The notes beneath the pieces were generated by a model. The model saw only the letters and a list, made by a program, of their open reading frames with translations, was not told where the DNA came from and did not search any database. 9,054 nt of DNA from Methanolobus sp. UBA474. GTDB taxonomy: Archaea; Halobacteriota; Methanosarcinia; Methanosarcinales; Methanosarcinaceae. Below, piece after piece: positions 1 to 6,739 of this stretch. Both the position numbers and the translations under genes were made by a program. The DNA lies in NCBI GenBank assembly GCA_002501695.1, contig DANZ01000062.1, forward strand, positions 1 through 9,054. The letters run 5' to 3'. Numbering within the stretch: the first letter of the stretch is position 1; each line of letters begins with the position of its first letter.

Positions 1-272
1 ATCTCATCCTCGGTGTATTTTACCACACGGCTTGTGTCGGTACAGAAAATACCGCACTCGAGCAGCATTTCAAAACCGGCCTTGAACAGGTTTTCCATCA
101 TGTCCTTGTCCGTGGGTATGAACTCTCCTTTGAAGTCAAGGTTATACTTCTGCTTGAGTTCCATTGCTTTCATGGGGATTGTCATCAGGTCCCAGTCGTC
201 CTGGGTGACTTTCTGTCCCTTCTTTGCACGCTCGTAGAATTCGTAGCAATCAACTGATTTCTTGAATGTCAT
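1..272 (-). CDS. mtmB: Monomethylamine methyltransferase MtmB, N-terminal part (runs off the window)
   Basis: MtmB transfers the methyl group of monomethylamine to the corrinoid cofactor of MtmC, the first step of methanogenesis from this substrate in the cytoplasm. Only the first 90 codons are present. The translation starts MTFKKSVDCYEFYERAKK and includes DDWDLMTIPMKAMELKQKYN and FKGEFIPTDKDMMENLFKAG, which match the MtmB N-terminus as I know it from Methanosarcina with no gaps. The ATG at 272 is preceded by a strong GGAGG (279-283 on this strand) that begins 1 nt after the mtmC stop codon region; the gap between the two genes is 12 nt, so the genes are surely co-transcribed. The in-frame UAG read as pyrrolysine lies near codon 200 in this family and is outside the window, so it cannot be checked here. 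Confidence 0.96.
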   Translation of the reverse strand, partial: MTFKKSVDCYEFYERAKKGQKVTQDDWDLMTIPMKAMELKQKYNLDFKGEFIPTDKDMMENLFKAGFEMLLECGIFCTDTSRVVKYTEDE

Positions 273-284
273 TTTGAAGCCTCC

Positions 285-935
285 TTATTTCATCAGTCCC
301 AGTGCGACACGTGCTGCGTCTGCTGCATTCTCTGCCGTTGCATCAGCTCCGATCTCCTGTATCCATTTCTGGGATACGGGTGCGCCACCGAACATTATTT
401 TGACAGAGTCCCTGAGGCCTTCTTCCTGAAGTACGACTACTGTGTCCTTCTGTCCAAGCATGGATGTTGTCATGAGAGCAGAGCCTGCAAGCAGCAGTTT
501 TCCACCCTTGTTCTTCTTGATCTCTTCAACAAGCCGGTCATTGGATACGTCCACTCCCAGATCGATGATCTTGAAGCCGTTCGCACCGAGCATTGTTGAT
601 ACAAGGCGGTGTCCGATGTCATGGATGTCACCCTCCTGCACAAAAGTTATGGCAGTTCCAACACCTTCGCCGGCCTTCTCCTTTGCCAGCTCCGGAGTGA
701 GGATTGCCATTGCGCCGTTCATGGCTTTTGCAGACATCATGATCTGAGGAAGATAGATCTCTGCAGCTTCGAACTTGTCACCGATTATCTTCATACCGAC
801 TGCAAGGCCGCCATCGATAGCCTCGACTGCCGATATACCTGCAGCCAGGGCTGCCTTTGTAGCCTCTACTGTACCGTTGATGTCCTGCTTGACTATTGAG
901 TCTCTGAGCTTGTCTAAAATTTCCTTCTTTCCCAT
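285..935 (-). CDS. mtmC: Monomethylamine corrinoid protein MtmC
   Basis: MtmC is the small cytoplasmic corrinoid protein that accepts methyl groups from MtmB and passes them to the methylcobamide:CoM methyltransferase. The 216-residue product has the usual family length. An N-terminal helical cap (about residues 1-90, with GDKFEAAEIYLPQIMMSAKA) is followed by a Rossmann-like B12-binding domain. The lower-axial-ligand motif DxHxxG is D103-I-H105-D-I-G108, the SxL motif is at about S152-A-L154, and the GGxP loop is G183-G-A-P186. The ATG at 935 has a GGTGA Shine-Dalgarno (940-944 on this strand). MtbC and MttC are close relatives, but the mtmB gene 12 nt downstream and the GDIHDIGHRLV signature favour MtmC. 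The stop is TAA. It is transcribed divergently from the regulator genes. Confidence 0.95.
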   Translation of the reverse strand: MGKKEILDKLRDSIVKQDINGTVEATKAALAAGISAVEAIDGGLAVGMKIIGDKFEAAEIYLPQIMMSAKAMNGAMAILTPELAKEKAGEGVGTAITFVQEGDIHDIGHRLVSTMLGANGFKIIDLGVDVSNDRLVEEIKKNKGGKLLLAGSALMTTSMLGQKDTVVVLQEEGLRDSVKIMFGGAPVSQKWIQEIGADATAENAADAARVALGLMK

Positions 936-968
936 TAGTTCACCTTATATTTTTTTTATTATCCGAGA

Positions 969-976
969 TATTTAAA
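969..976 (-). promoter_or_regulatory. Candidate TATA box for mtmCB
   Basis: Read on the minus strand this is TTTAAATA, a good archaeal TATA word. It lies about 35 nt before the mtmC ATG, so a start roughly 25 nt downstream would leave a leader of only about ten bases that still contains the GGTGA site. A second minus-strand box (CTTATATTAA, about 1265-1274) would instead give a leader of roughly 300 nt. The sequence alone cannot choose between them. Confidence 0.4.
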
Positions 977-1182
977 CAGAGTTACAACTATTCATTGATG
1001 TCTTCCTTGAAAATGAACTTCTGCCAAGGTTTTTCAGTGGATAGCTGCTGTTAATTATTGCAATGACGTGGTGGCATATAGCCTAATTCATTCCGATTCT
1101 TCATCAACTGAGTTACATATCCCTTCGTTTAGAACAAGGACATTGACAGGTGATTGGAAGGTTTCAGCCTACTTATCGGGAA

Positions 1183-1246
1183 CCTTGTGATATGCATATG
1201 ATGCATGACTTACCACCTGCCTTGTGAATTGTAAAGACCCCTGTGA
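1183..1246. repeat. Three CCTTGTGA-like direct repeats
   Basis: CCTTGTGA occurs exactly at 1183-1190 and 1220-1227, and as CCTGTGA at 1240-1246, all in the same orientation within 64 bp of the divergent region. The last two continue into AAT. Repeated words between a catabolic operon and a regulator gene are typical of binding sites, but eight-base words in AT-rich DNA can recur by chance. No known regulator can be assigned. Confidence 0.35.
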
Positions 1247-1271
1247 ATCTGCCGGTAAATTAAATTAATAT

Positions 1272-1378
1272 AAGTCCAGTCCAGACTTGATTCAGCGAAC
1301 AGGAAATCGAACAGATGTTCAACCAATAGTTTAATGTAACCATGAACAAAAGTGCTAATAACCTAATGTCAGGACATT
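1272..1378. promoter_or_regulatory. Cluster of short inverted repeats upstream of the first regulator
   Basis: Three dyads lie in the last 125 bp before the regulator start. They are AAGTC/GACTT (1272-1276 and 1284-1288, 7-nt spacer), GAACA-GA-TGTTC (1309-1320) and AATGTC-AG-GACATT (1365-1378). The last two share the same design, two half-sites separated by 2 nt, with centres 57 bp apart. The last lies only 18 nt before the ATG, where a bound protein could block translation or transcription. A dimeric winged-helix regulator such as the neighbouring gene products is a natural candidate to bind them, by inference only. Confidence 0.35.
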
Positions 1379-1396
1379 TATCAGGATAATAACAGT

Positions 1397-2179
1397 ATGA
1401 AAACATCGCTTGTCAATACCGTATGGTTTTCTGAAAAAAGGAAAAATCTGCTACTACTGCTCATTGAGGGAACACGCGATATTGAGCAGATAAAGAAGTC
1501 ACTTAACGTTACGGCCCGGGCCATAATGCCTCAGATCAAGATGCTGAAACAGCAGCATCTTATAAAAGAGGTAGGTGACAGCTTTAGTTTAACGACCGCA
1601 GGAGAGATCATTGTTAAGAATATGTCCCCTCTTTTGGAGACATCAAGGGTCATAGAGGAGAACAAAGATTTCTGGACCACGCGCAATTATGATGCAATAC
1701 CCTCTCATCTTTTCAGCCGGCTAAGGGAAGTTGGCCATTACTTTTTGATAGAGCCGGATATTAACCACCTTTTCGAGCTTCCAAGAGAATTCACGGAAAA
1801 TATTCCCAGATCAAAGAATATAATGACATTTGCTTCATACCTCCATCCGACATTTCCCTCTCTCTACTCCGGAGTTTCGGACTCGGTAAATGAGATATCA
1901 TTATTCCTGAGCTTGCCTGCTTTTGAAAAGCTCAGGGATGAATATACCGCAGATTTCACCAAACTGATGAGATCCGATAGCGTAACGCTCTTTCTTTTTA
2001 ACGATGATATAAAACTGCCAATGATAACAGTGACTGACAAATTCAGCTATATCTGTCTTTTCAACGAAGAAGGAAGATACGATCACCGGGATATAATCAG
2101 TTTTGATGAGAGCGCTCTTAACTGGTGCCACGATTTTTTTGATTTCTACAGGAACAAGTCAAGGGAAGTGCTGCAATAA
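1397..2179 (+). CDS. Msr-type winged-helix transcriptional regulator with FilR1 domain (first paralogue)
   Basis: A 260-residue soluble protein with an ArsR-like winged helix at about residues 10-80 (helices around KRKNLLLLLIEG and IEQIKKSLNVTARAIMPQIK, wing near GDSFSLTTAGE). A C-terminal FilR1-type domain (formerly DUF1724) covers about residues 115-255, with the family blocks IEPDINHLFELP, HPTFPSLY and G226-R-Y-D-H-R-D232. This architecture is that of the Msr regulators of Methanosarcina, which control methanol and methylsulfide methyltransferase genes, and of the FilR1 group. Its divergent position next to mtmCB suggests that it controls monomethylamine genes; this is inference. AGGA at 1383-1386 supports the ATG. 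It ends in TAA followed directly by TAG, 39 nt before a paralogue with which it is probably co-transcribed. Confidence 0.85.
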   Translation: MKTSLVNTVWFSEKRKNLLLLLIEGTRDIEQIKKSLNVTARAIMPQIKMLKQQHLIKEVGDSFSLTTAGEIIVKNMSPLLETSRVIEENKDFWTTRNYDAIPSHLFSRLREVGHYFLIEPDINHLFELPREFTENIPRSKNIMTFASYLHPTFPSLYSGVSDSVNEISLFLSLPAFEKLRDEYTADFTKLMRSDSVTLFLFNDDIKLPMITVTDKFSYICLFNEEGRYDHRDIISFDESALNWCHDFFDFYRNKSREVLQ

Positions 2180-2218
2180 TAGAACTATTCGTAGATATAA
2201 AACCTCGGGAGATATAAA

Positions 2219-3010
2219 ATGGAATCATCGTTAATGAATGCGGTATGGTTCTCTGACAAAAGAAGGAAACTACTGCTGTTCCTGCTGGGAGGAAAAAAGG
2301 ATCCTGAGGAAATAAAGAGTGCCTTTGGGGTCTCATGGCGTTCATTGATACTCCCCCTTAAAGAGCTTAAAGAAGAAGAACTTATAATTAATCATAATGG
2401 GAGTTATGAACTTTCCAGCATCGGTAAGATGCTGGCAGAGAACGTAAGGCCCATTGACAGAATATTGAACCTGTTTGAAGGCAACACGGATTACTGGACA
2501 GAACGTGATTTCAAAGAGGTCCCGCCGTATTTGCTGAACCGTATTGGAGAAATAGAGGATTATACTATAATCGAACCTGAGCTGAACAAAATGTTCGAAC
2601 TACCGGAACGATTCCTTCAGTCACTCCATACTTCAAGGCATATAAATGCTGTTTTTTCCATTTATCATCCGCTATATCCGGCACTCTACTGCCAGCTTGC
2701 AAAAAAAGGGATCCGTATGTCGCTGATACTTACAGAACCCGTACTTCAGAGAATGCGCGAGGATTGCAAGGAAGAAATAGAAAATATTTGGCAACTTCAA
2801 AACACAAGATCTTTCCTCTATAACAGTGAAACGGTCCCACCATCACTTGTAATTACTGATAATATGCTCCTTGTCAGCTTTTTTACTAAAGGCGGACGAT
2901 ATGATCACAGGGATGTAATGAGTTTTGCAAAAAGCTCTCTTGGATGGGGAGAGCATCTTTTTGATCATTATAGAAGTGTTTCCCACGAATTGCCTGAGCT
3001 TTTGTTCTAG
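2219..3010 (+). CDS. Msr-type winged-helix transcriptional regulator with FilR1 domain (second paralogue)
   Basis: A 263-residue paralogue of the preceding gene, roughly a third or more identical by eye. It shares VWFS-KR at residues 9-15, the winged helix (about 10-80), IEPELNKMFELP, HPLYPALY and GRYDHRD at residues 226-232, the same numbering as in its neighbour. Helix three of the reader head differs clearly (VSWRSLILPLKELK versus VTARAIMPQIKMLK), so the two may read different operators. The ATG is preceded by GGGAG (2207-2211) with a 7-nt spacer. The gene ends in UAG, which in a pyrrolysine-using cell could sometimes be read through for 12 further codons to a UGA at 3047-3049. A sensor kinase gene starts 53 nt downstream. 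The target genes are unknown; methylamine genes are the likely ones from context. Confidence 0.84.
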   Translation: MESSLMNAVWFSDKRRKLLLFLLGGKKDPEEIKSAFGVSWRSLILPLKELKEEELIINHNGSYELSSIGKMLAENVRPIDRILNLFEGNTDYWTERDFKEVPPYLLNRIGEIEDYTIIEPELNKMFELPERFLQSLHTSRHINAVFSIYHPLYPALYCQLAKKGIRMSLILTEPVLQRMREDCKEEIENIWQLQNTRSFLYNSETVPPSLVITDNMLLVSFFTKGGRYDHRDVMSFAKSSLGWGEHLFDHYRSVSHELPELLF

Positions 3011-3063
3011 TTGGTATTAACCCGGTCTCGCTCCGTACAGACTACCTGATGAAGGATATGTGA

Positions 3064-5922
3064 ATGCAACCAAAAGAATTGTCAATTAAAACCAAATTGA
3101 TCGCATATATAGTGATAGGCGTGTTCCTGGTGCTTGCCGCATCAACAGCTGTAAGCATTTCAACAGTGACCACACAGCAAAGGGAACTGGCATATCTGCA
3201 ATCAGTAGAAATGGCAAGAGATTATGCAAATAAATTCGACGGGGACATGAAGGCAAATGAAGCTATTGCAAACACTCTTGCAAAAACCATGGAGCAATAT
3301 AATTCTGCTGACAGAGAGGAAGTTAATAACATACTTAAGAACGTCATGGTTGAGAACCCCGGCCTTACAGGGGTTTATGTAGGATATGAGCCGAATGCTT
3401 TTGACGGGAAGGACAGCGAATATGTCAATACCGAAGGCCATGATGAGACGGGCAGGTTCGTACCTTACTGGAACACCATACAAGGCTCTGCAACTGTTGA
3501 ACCATTGGTTTTCTATGATGAGTTCGATTACTACCAGATACCAAAAAGAACAAAGACTCTTACCGTCACTGAACCTTATTTTTATCAGGGTATTTTCATG
3601 GTAAGTTTTGATTCACCCATAATCAAGAACGAAGAGTTCATAGGCATTGCCGGGGTCGATGTGTCCTTAAAATATATTGACGATGCTGTGGGTGAGATCA
3701 GGGCCTTTGAGACTGGCTATGCTTTCGTGACAGGTAATACCGGTGTCCTTGTATCGCATCCTCAATACAAGGAGGGGATCGGTACAAAGACACTTTATGA
3801 TTTTGGAGTACCTGAGATGTCAGAAGCTGCCGATAATATAAAATATGGCAGAGGAGGAAGTGTGGAAACCATCGATCCTTTTACAGGCAAGGAAATAATC
3901 ATGTTCTACGAGCCTGTAAGGACCGGTAATTACTCTTTCGTACTTGTAGTTCCCAAAGAAGAGATGTTTGCAGGGGTCACTAACCTCAGGAACAAGCTGA
4001 TAATCATATCGGCTATCTCGATCAGCTTTATGGCTATAGTTTCTTATCTTATAGCCGTATCGATAATTTCCCCGATAGACGAGATCGTTTTTAATTTCAG
4101 GCAGATAGCCAGGGACGCAGTGAACGGAAAGCTGGATACGAGGGCAGATACCGATGTTCAGAGGGATTTCAAGGAGATACCTTTGGGACTTAACGAGATA
4201 CTTGAGGCTGTGATAGCCCCGATACGTGAGACAGTAAGAGTTACAAATGCTCTTGCGAAAGGACAGCTTGAAACACGTACGGAACTGGAGCTGAAAGGAG
4301 AGTTCAAGGAGCTGGGAGATACACTGGATAATTTTGCAGAGTCACTCAATAATATAATTGCCGACTCGAACAATGTACTTACTTCAATACAGAACAATAA
4401 CTTCTCCCGCAGTGTAAGGATACACGGAGAAGGGGATTTCAAGATCCTCACAGACGGGATAGAAGAGACAAGGGACTCACTTAATGTAGCTATCACGGAA
4501 ACTAAAAAGGCTGAGAAGGCTCTCCGGGATTCCGAGAAAAAGTTCAGGACATTGTTCGAAAGCCCCAATGATGCCATATACCTGCATGACCTGGAAGGCA
4601 GGTTCCTTGAAGTGAATGAGGTTGCATGTGAAAGAATGGGATATGCATATGAAGACTTTATTAAAATGACATATATGGATATCGACAGTAACTATCCTGG
4701 CAGACAGATAATAAAGGTCATCAGGCAGCTTTGCAAGTCTAAGAGCAACCTGTTGGAAACTGTCCATATGAGAAAGGATGGCTTCACTTTCCCGGTAGAG
4801 CTGAGCAGCAGGATAATAAAATATGAAGGCACCACCGCCATTATAACTATCGCACGTGACATCAGTAAAAGAAAGAAGACAGAAAGTGATCTGAAGAAAT
4901 ATGCTGAGGACCTTAAGCACTCCAATGAGCTAAAAGAAGAGATGGAAGGCATTATCAATCACAGCCCTGTAATAGTCTTTAAGTGGAGACCGGAAAAAGA
5001 CTGGCCTGTGGAGTTCGTCTCAAGCAATGTCATTCAGCTGGGCTATACAGTGGAAGATTTCACATCCGGCCGGATCAAGTATGCTGATATCGTGCATCCG
5101 GAAGACTCTGCAAGGACGCATCTTCATTTTTCCAGGTATTACCAGCGCAAATCCAGCGATATCAACTGGGAATACAGGATATTCACCAAATCAGGAGATG
5201 TGAGATGGGTAGATGAAAGGACTTTTATCAGACGTCATAATGAGGGTGATATTACACTGCAGGGCATCATACTTGATATCACGGAACGTAAAAAAGCAGA
5301 AGAAGCTCTTTTGCAGGCTGAGAAAGTACGGAAAAAGGAGATCCATCACCGTGTTAAGAACAACCTGCAGGTCATCTCAAGCCTGCTTTATCTGGCATCT
5401 GAGAATTTCAAGGACCAGAATGTGATAGAAGCTTTCATGGACAGCCGCAACAGGGTCAGGTCAATGGCTCTCATACACGAAGAACTGTACCAGTCAAAGG
5501 ACATGGCAAGCATCGACTTTGCTGATTATACTGAGAACCTGCTGGAATATCTGTCTAAATCGTACAGGATAGATAATAAGGATATTACGCTTGTATCGAA
5601 TATTGAGAACGTCTACCTGGGCGTTGATACTGCAGTGCCGCTTGGGATGGTGATCAATGAACTGGTCTCTAACTCCATGAAGCACGCTTTCCAGAACGGT
5701 GCGCAAGGAAGGATCAGTGTTGATCTGAGCATCCAGAACACTACTCTCATACTGAAGGTAAGGGATAACGGAATTGGCCTTCCCCCTGAAATAGATTTCA
5801 GGAACACCGAATCATTGGGTCTGCAGCTTGTTACTACTCTTGTGGACCAGATAAACGGTACTATTGAGCTTCGCGTAAGCGAAGGAACTGAATTTATCAT
5901 AAGGTTTGAAGAAGTGAAATAG
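3064..5922 (+). CDS. Membrane sensor histidine kinase: dCache, HAMP repeats, two PAS, HisKA_2, HATPase
   Basis: A 952-residue signal-transducing kinase. A short cytoplasmic start is followed by TM1 (about 12-33) and a large extracellular dCache-like sensor (about 35-305, with TGVYVGYEP, TEPYFYQG and GIAGVDVSLKYID). TM2 (312-335) and three HAMP-like units follow (about 336-475). PAS1 spans about 490-605 and PAS2 with PAC about 627-743. The dimerisation and phosphorylation segment is of HisKA_2 type, IHHRVKNNLQ, with the likely phosphoacceptor H762. The ATPase domain shows an N box (N865-E-L-V-S-N870) and a G box (D901-N-G-I-G905). The ATG follows AAGGAT. The partner is probably the receiver protein encoded 10 nt downstream. 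The signal is unknown; dCache domains usually bind small extracellular metabolites, so a methylamine is possible but unproven. The gene ends in UAG. Confidence 0.92.
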   Translation: MQPKELSIKTKLIAYIVIGVFLVLAASTAVSISTVTTQQRELAYLQSVEMARDYANKFDGDMKANEAIANTLAKTMEQYNSADREEVNNILKNVMVENPGLTGVYVGYEPNAFDGKDSEYVNTEGHDETGRFVPYWNTIQGSATVEPLVFYDEFDYYQIPKRTKTLTVTEPYFYQGIFMVSFDSPIIKNEEFIGIAGVDVSLKYIDDAVGEIRAFETGYAFVTGNTGVLVSHPQYKEGIGTKTLYDFGVPEMSEAADNIKYGRGGSVETIDPFTGKEIIMFYEPVRTGNYSFVLVVPKEEMFAGVTNLRNKLIIISAISISFMAIVSYLIAVSIISPIDEIVFNFRQIARDAVNGKLDTRADTDVQRDFKEIPLGLNEILEAVIAPIRETVRVTNALAKGQLETRTELELKGEFKELGDTLDNFAESLNNIIADSNNVLTSIQNNNFSRSVRIHGEGDFKILTDGIEETRDSLNVAITETKKAEKALRDSEKKFRTLFESPNDAIYLHDLEGRFLEVNEVACERMGYAYEDFIKMTYMDIDSNYPGRQIIKVIRQLCKSKSNLLETVHMRKDGFTFPVELSSRIIKYEGTTAIITIARDISKRKKTESDLKKYAEDLKHSNELKEEMEGIINHSPVIVFKWRPEKDWPVEFVSSNVIQLGYTVEDFTSGRIKYADIVHPEDSARTHLHFSRYYQRKSSDINWEYRIFTKSGDVRWVDERTFIRRHNEGDITLQGIILDITERKKAEEALLQAEKVRKKEIHHRVKNNLQVISSLLYLASENFKDQNVIEAFMDSRNRVRSMALIHEELYQSKDMASIDFADYTENLLEYLSKSYRIDNKDITLVSNIENVYLGVDTAVPLGMVINELVSNSMKHAFQNGAQGRISVDLSIQNTTLILKVRDNGIGLPPEIDFRNTESLGLQLVTTLVDQINGTIELRVSEGTEFIIRFEEVK

Positions 5923-5932
5923 AGGTGTAAAG

Positions 5933-6322
5933 ATGGACAACGCAAAGATCCTTGTTGTTGAGGATGAAAATGTGGTGGCGCTGGAAATAAAGAAAAGACT
6001 GATGAGACTCGGGTATCTGGTACCAAGTGTTGCAGCCTCGGGAAAAGAAGCTATAAGCAAGGCAGAGGGTTTTCTTCCGGACCTGATACTTATGGACATC
6101 CGGCTGAAAGGGGAAATGGATGGGATCCAGGCTGCACAGGAGATATGGACACAATTTCGTATCCCGGTGATATACCTTACCGCCCATTCAGACGATGAGA
6201 CACTGAAAAGAGCGAAGCAGACAGAGCCTTATGGATATGTGTTGAAGCCTTTTGAAGAGGAGGACCTTCGCGCTGCGATCGAAATGGCCCTTTACAGACG
6301 GAAAAAGGAAAAATGCGGATAA
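5933..6322 (+). CDS. Stand-alone receiver-domain response regulator (CheY-like)
   Basis: A 129-residue single receiver domain with all signature residues: acidic pair E10-D11, phosphoacceptor D55 in LILMDIRLKG, T83 in YLTAHSD, and K105 in YVLKPF. There is no DNA-binding or enzymatic output domain; the protein ends a few residues after the last helix with a basic tail (RRKKEK). The ATG has AGAGGTG (5921-5927), which overlaps the last bases of the kinase stop codon, so translation is probably coupled. It most likely receives phosphate from the kinase encoded just upstream and acts by protein-protein contact. The two FilR1-type regulators encoded upstream are attractive partners, but this is inference. 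The stop is TAA. Confidence 0.92.
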   Translation: MDNAKILVVEDENVVALEIKKRLMRLGYLVPSVAASGKEAISKAEGFLPDLILMDIRLKGEMDGIQAAQEIWTQFRIPVIYLTAHSDDETLKRAKQTEPYGYVLKPFEEEDLRAAIEMALYRRKKEKCG

Positions 6323-6381
6323 GCAGAGGGCAGACGGAGAATATAAATATCGGGGGATTTTCTTCTTCTGCCTGACATCAC

Positions 6382-6387
6382 TTTTTT
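6382..6387 (+). terminator. T-tract, possible archaeal terminator after the two-component genes
   Basis: A run of six T followed by GTTTG lies 60 nt after the response-regulator stop, in a T/C-rich stretch (6358-6392). Archaeal RNA polymerase often terminates at U-rich runs without a hairpin. No stem precedes this one, so the call rests on composition and position only. Confidence 0.35.
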
Positions 6388-6601
6388 GTTTGATAGATTG
6401 CTCTTAGCTCATTCATCTATTGCAAAGTACCATGGAAGATGACAATTCACATAGTTAGTGAAGAGTGGAACAGAATTACGCTATATAGCAGCATTACATA
6501 ATGAGTTTTGGGAAATCAACATTCCTGTGTCAGGAAGAGACCTGGAACACCTCCACCTCCATCAATCTAATCTTCCTACAGCATGGGTCATATCCATACC
6601 A

Positions 6602-6622
6602 GGGACGCAGATCTTGCGTCCC
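6602..6622 (+). repeat. Perfect 8-bp inverted repeat (hairpin)
   Basis: GGGACGCA (6602-6609) and TGCGTCCC (6615-6622) are perfect reverse complements around the 5-nt loop GATCT. The stem is GC-rich in an otherwise AT-rich intergenic region. It lacks a following T-run, so it is not a classic terminator. It could be an operator, part of a small RNA, or a 3' end structure. A weaker CCGG/CCGG pair (6633-6636 and 6645-6648) follows it. Confidence 0.5.
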
Positions 6623-6694
6623 ATATCACTTCCCGGGTTTCAGACCGGAAAGATGATGATTAAATATAAATACATGAGCTTCTTCTCTCGCCTG

Positions 6695-6708
6695 GGAAGG
6701 TTTAAATA
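6695..6708 (+). promoter_or_regulatory. Candidate BRE/TATA promoter for the pyl operon
   Basis: A purine-rich GGAAGG (6695-6700), as expected for a TFB recognition element, directly precedes TTTAAATA (6701-6708), a close match to the archaeal TATA box. Transcription would start near 6730, giving a pylS leader of roughly 235 nt that includes the short UAG-containing ORF. A second A/T tract at 6725-6736 could serve instead. Confidence 0.45.
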
Positions 6709-6720
6709 CTAGTCTTTGTG

Positions 6721-6739
6721 GGCAATATATATATATGCC
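6721..6739 (+). promoter_or_regulatory. AT-repeat dyad GGCA(AT)nGCC upstream of pylS
   Basis: Twelve alternating A/T bases (6725-6736) are bracketed by GGCA and TGCC, forming a near-palindrome with one bulged A. The tract could be a TATA box with a start near 6756, or, because it covers the start region of the 6701-6708 promoter, a control element there. The choice is not resolvable from sequence. Confidence 0.3.

Larger units (their letters stand above)
936..1396. other. Divergent regulatory region between mtmC and the first regulator
   Basis: I see no convincing gene in these 461 bases. The region separates two divergent transcription units, so it must hold promoters for both. It contains TTTAAATA near 969-976 (minus), an A/T-rich TTAATATAA at 1265-1273 that could serve either strand, the palindrome ATATGCATAT at 1190-1199 with a second ATGCAT at 1201-1206, three CCTTGTGA-like words, and several short inverted repeats nearer the regulator gene. 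The regulator ATG at 1397 has an AGGA (1383-1386) in front of it. The length would allow long untranslated leaders on one or both sides. Confidence 0.6.

Noticed and set aside
442..899. Plus-strand ORFs opposite mtmC
   Set aside because: They are antisense shadows of a well-recognised gene and have no plausible start signals.
1190..1206. ATGCAT repeats as an origin or attachment site
   Set aside because: Short A/T palindromes only; no integrase, no longer repeats and no replication gene nearby.
4158..4958. Minus-strand ORFs opposite the kinase gene
   Set aside because: Serine/leucine-rich antisense translations typical of shadows of a long coding region.
6561..6576. Minus-strand TTAGATT resembling the tRNA(Pyl) T-loop
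   Set aside because: The flanking bases do not pair as a 5-bp T-stem and no anticodon arm lies upstream.
6458..6712. 84-residue plus-strand ORF before pylS
   Set aside because: GTG start without a ribosome binding site, no family resemblance, and it runs through the hairpin and TATA-like boxes. Treated as non-coding; the UAG-open variant is listed only as a low-interest finding.
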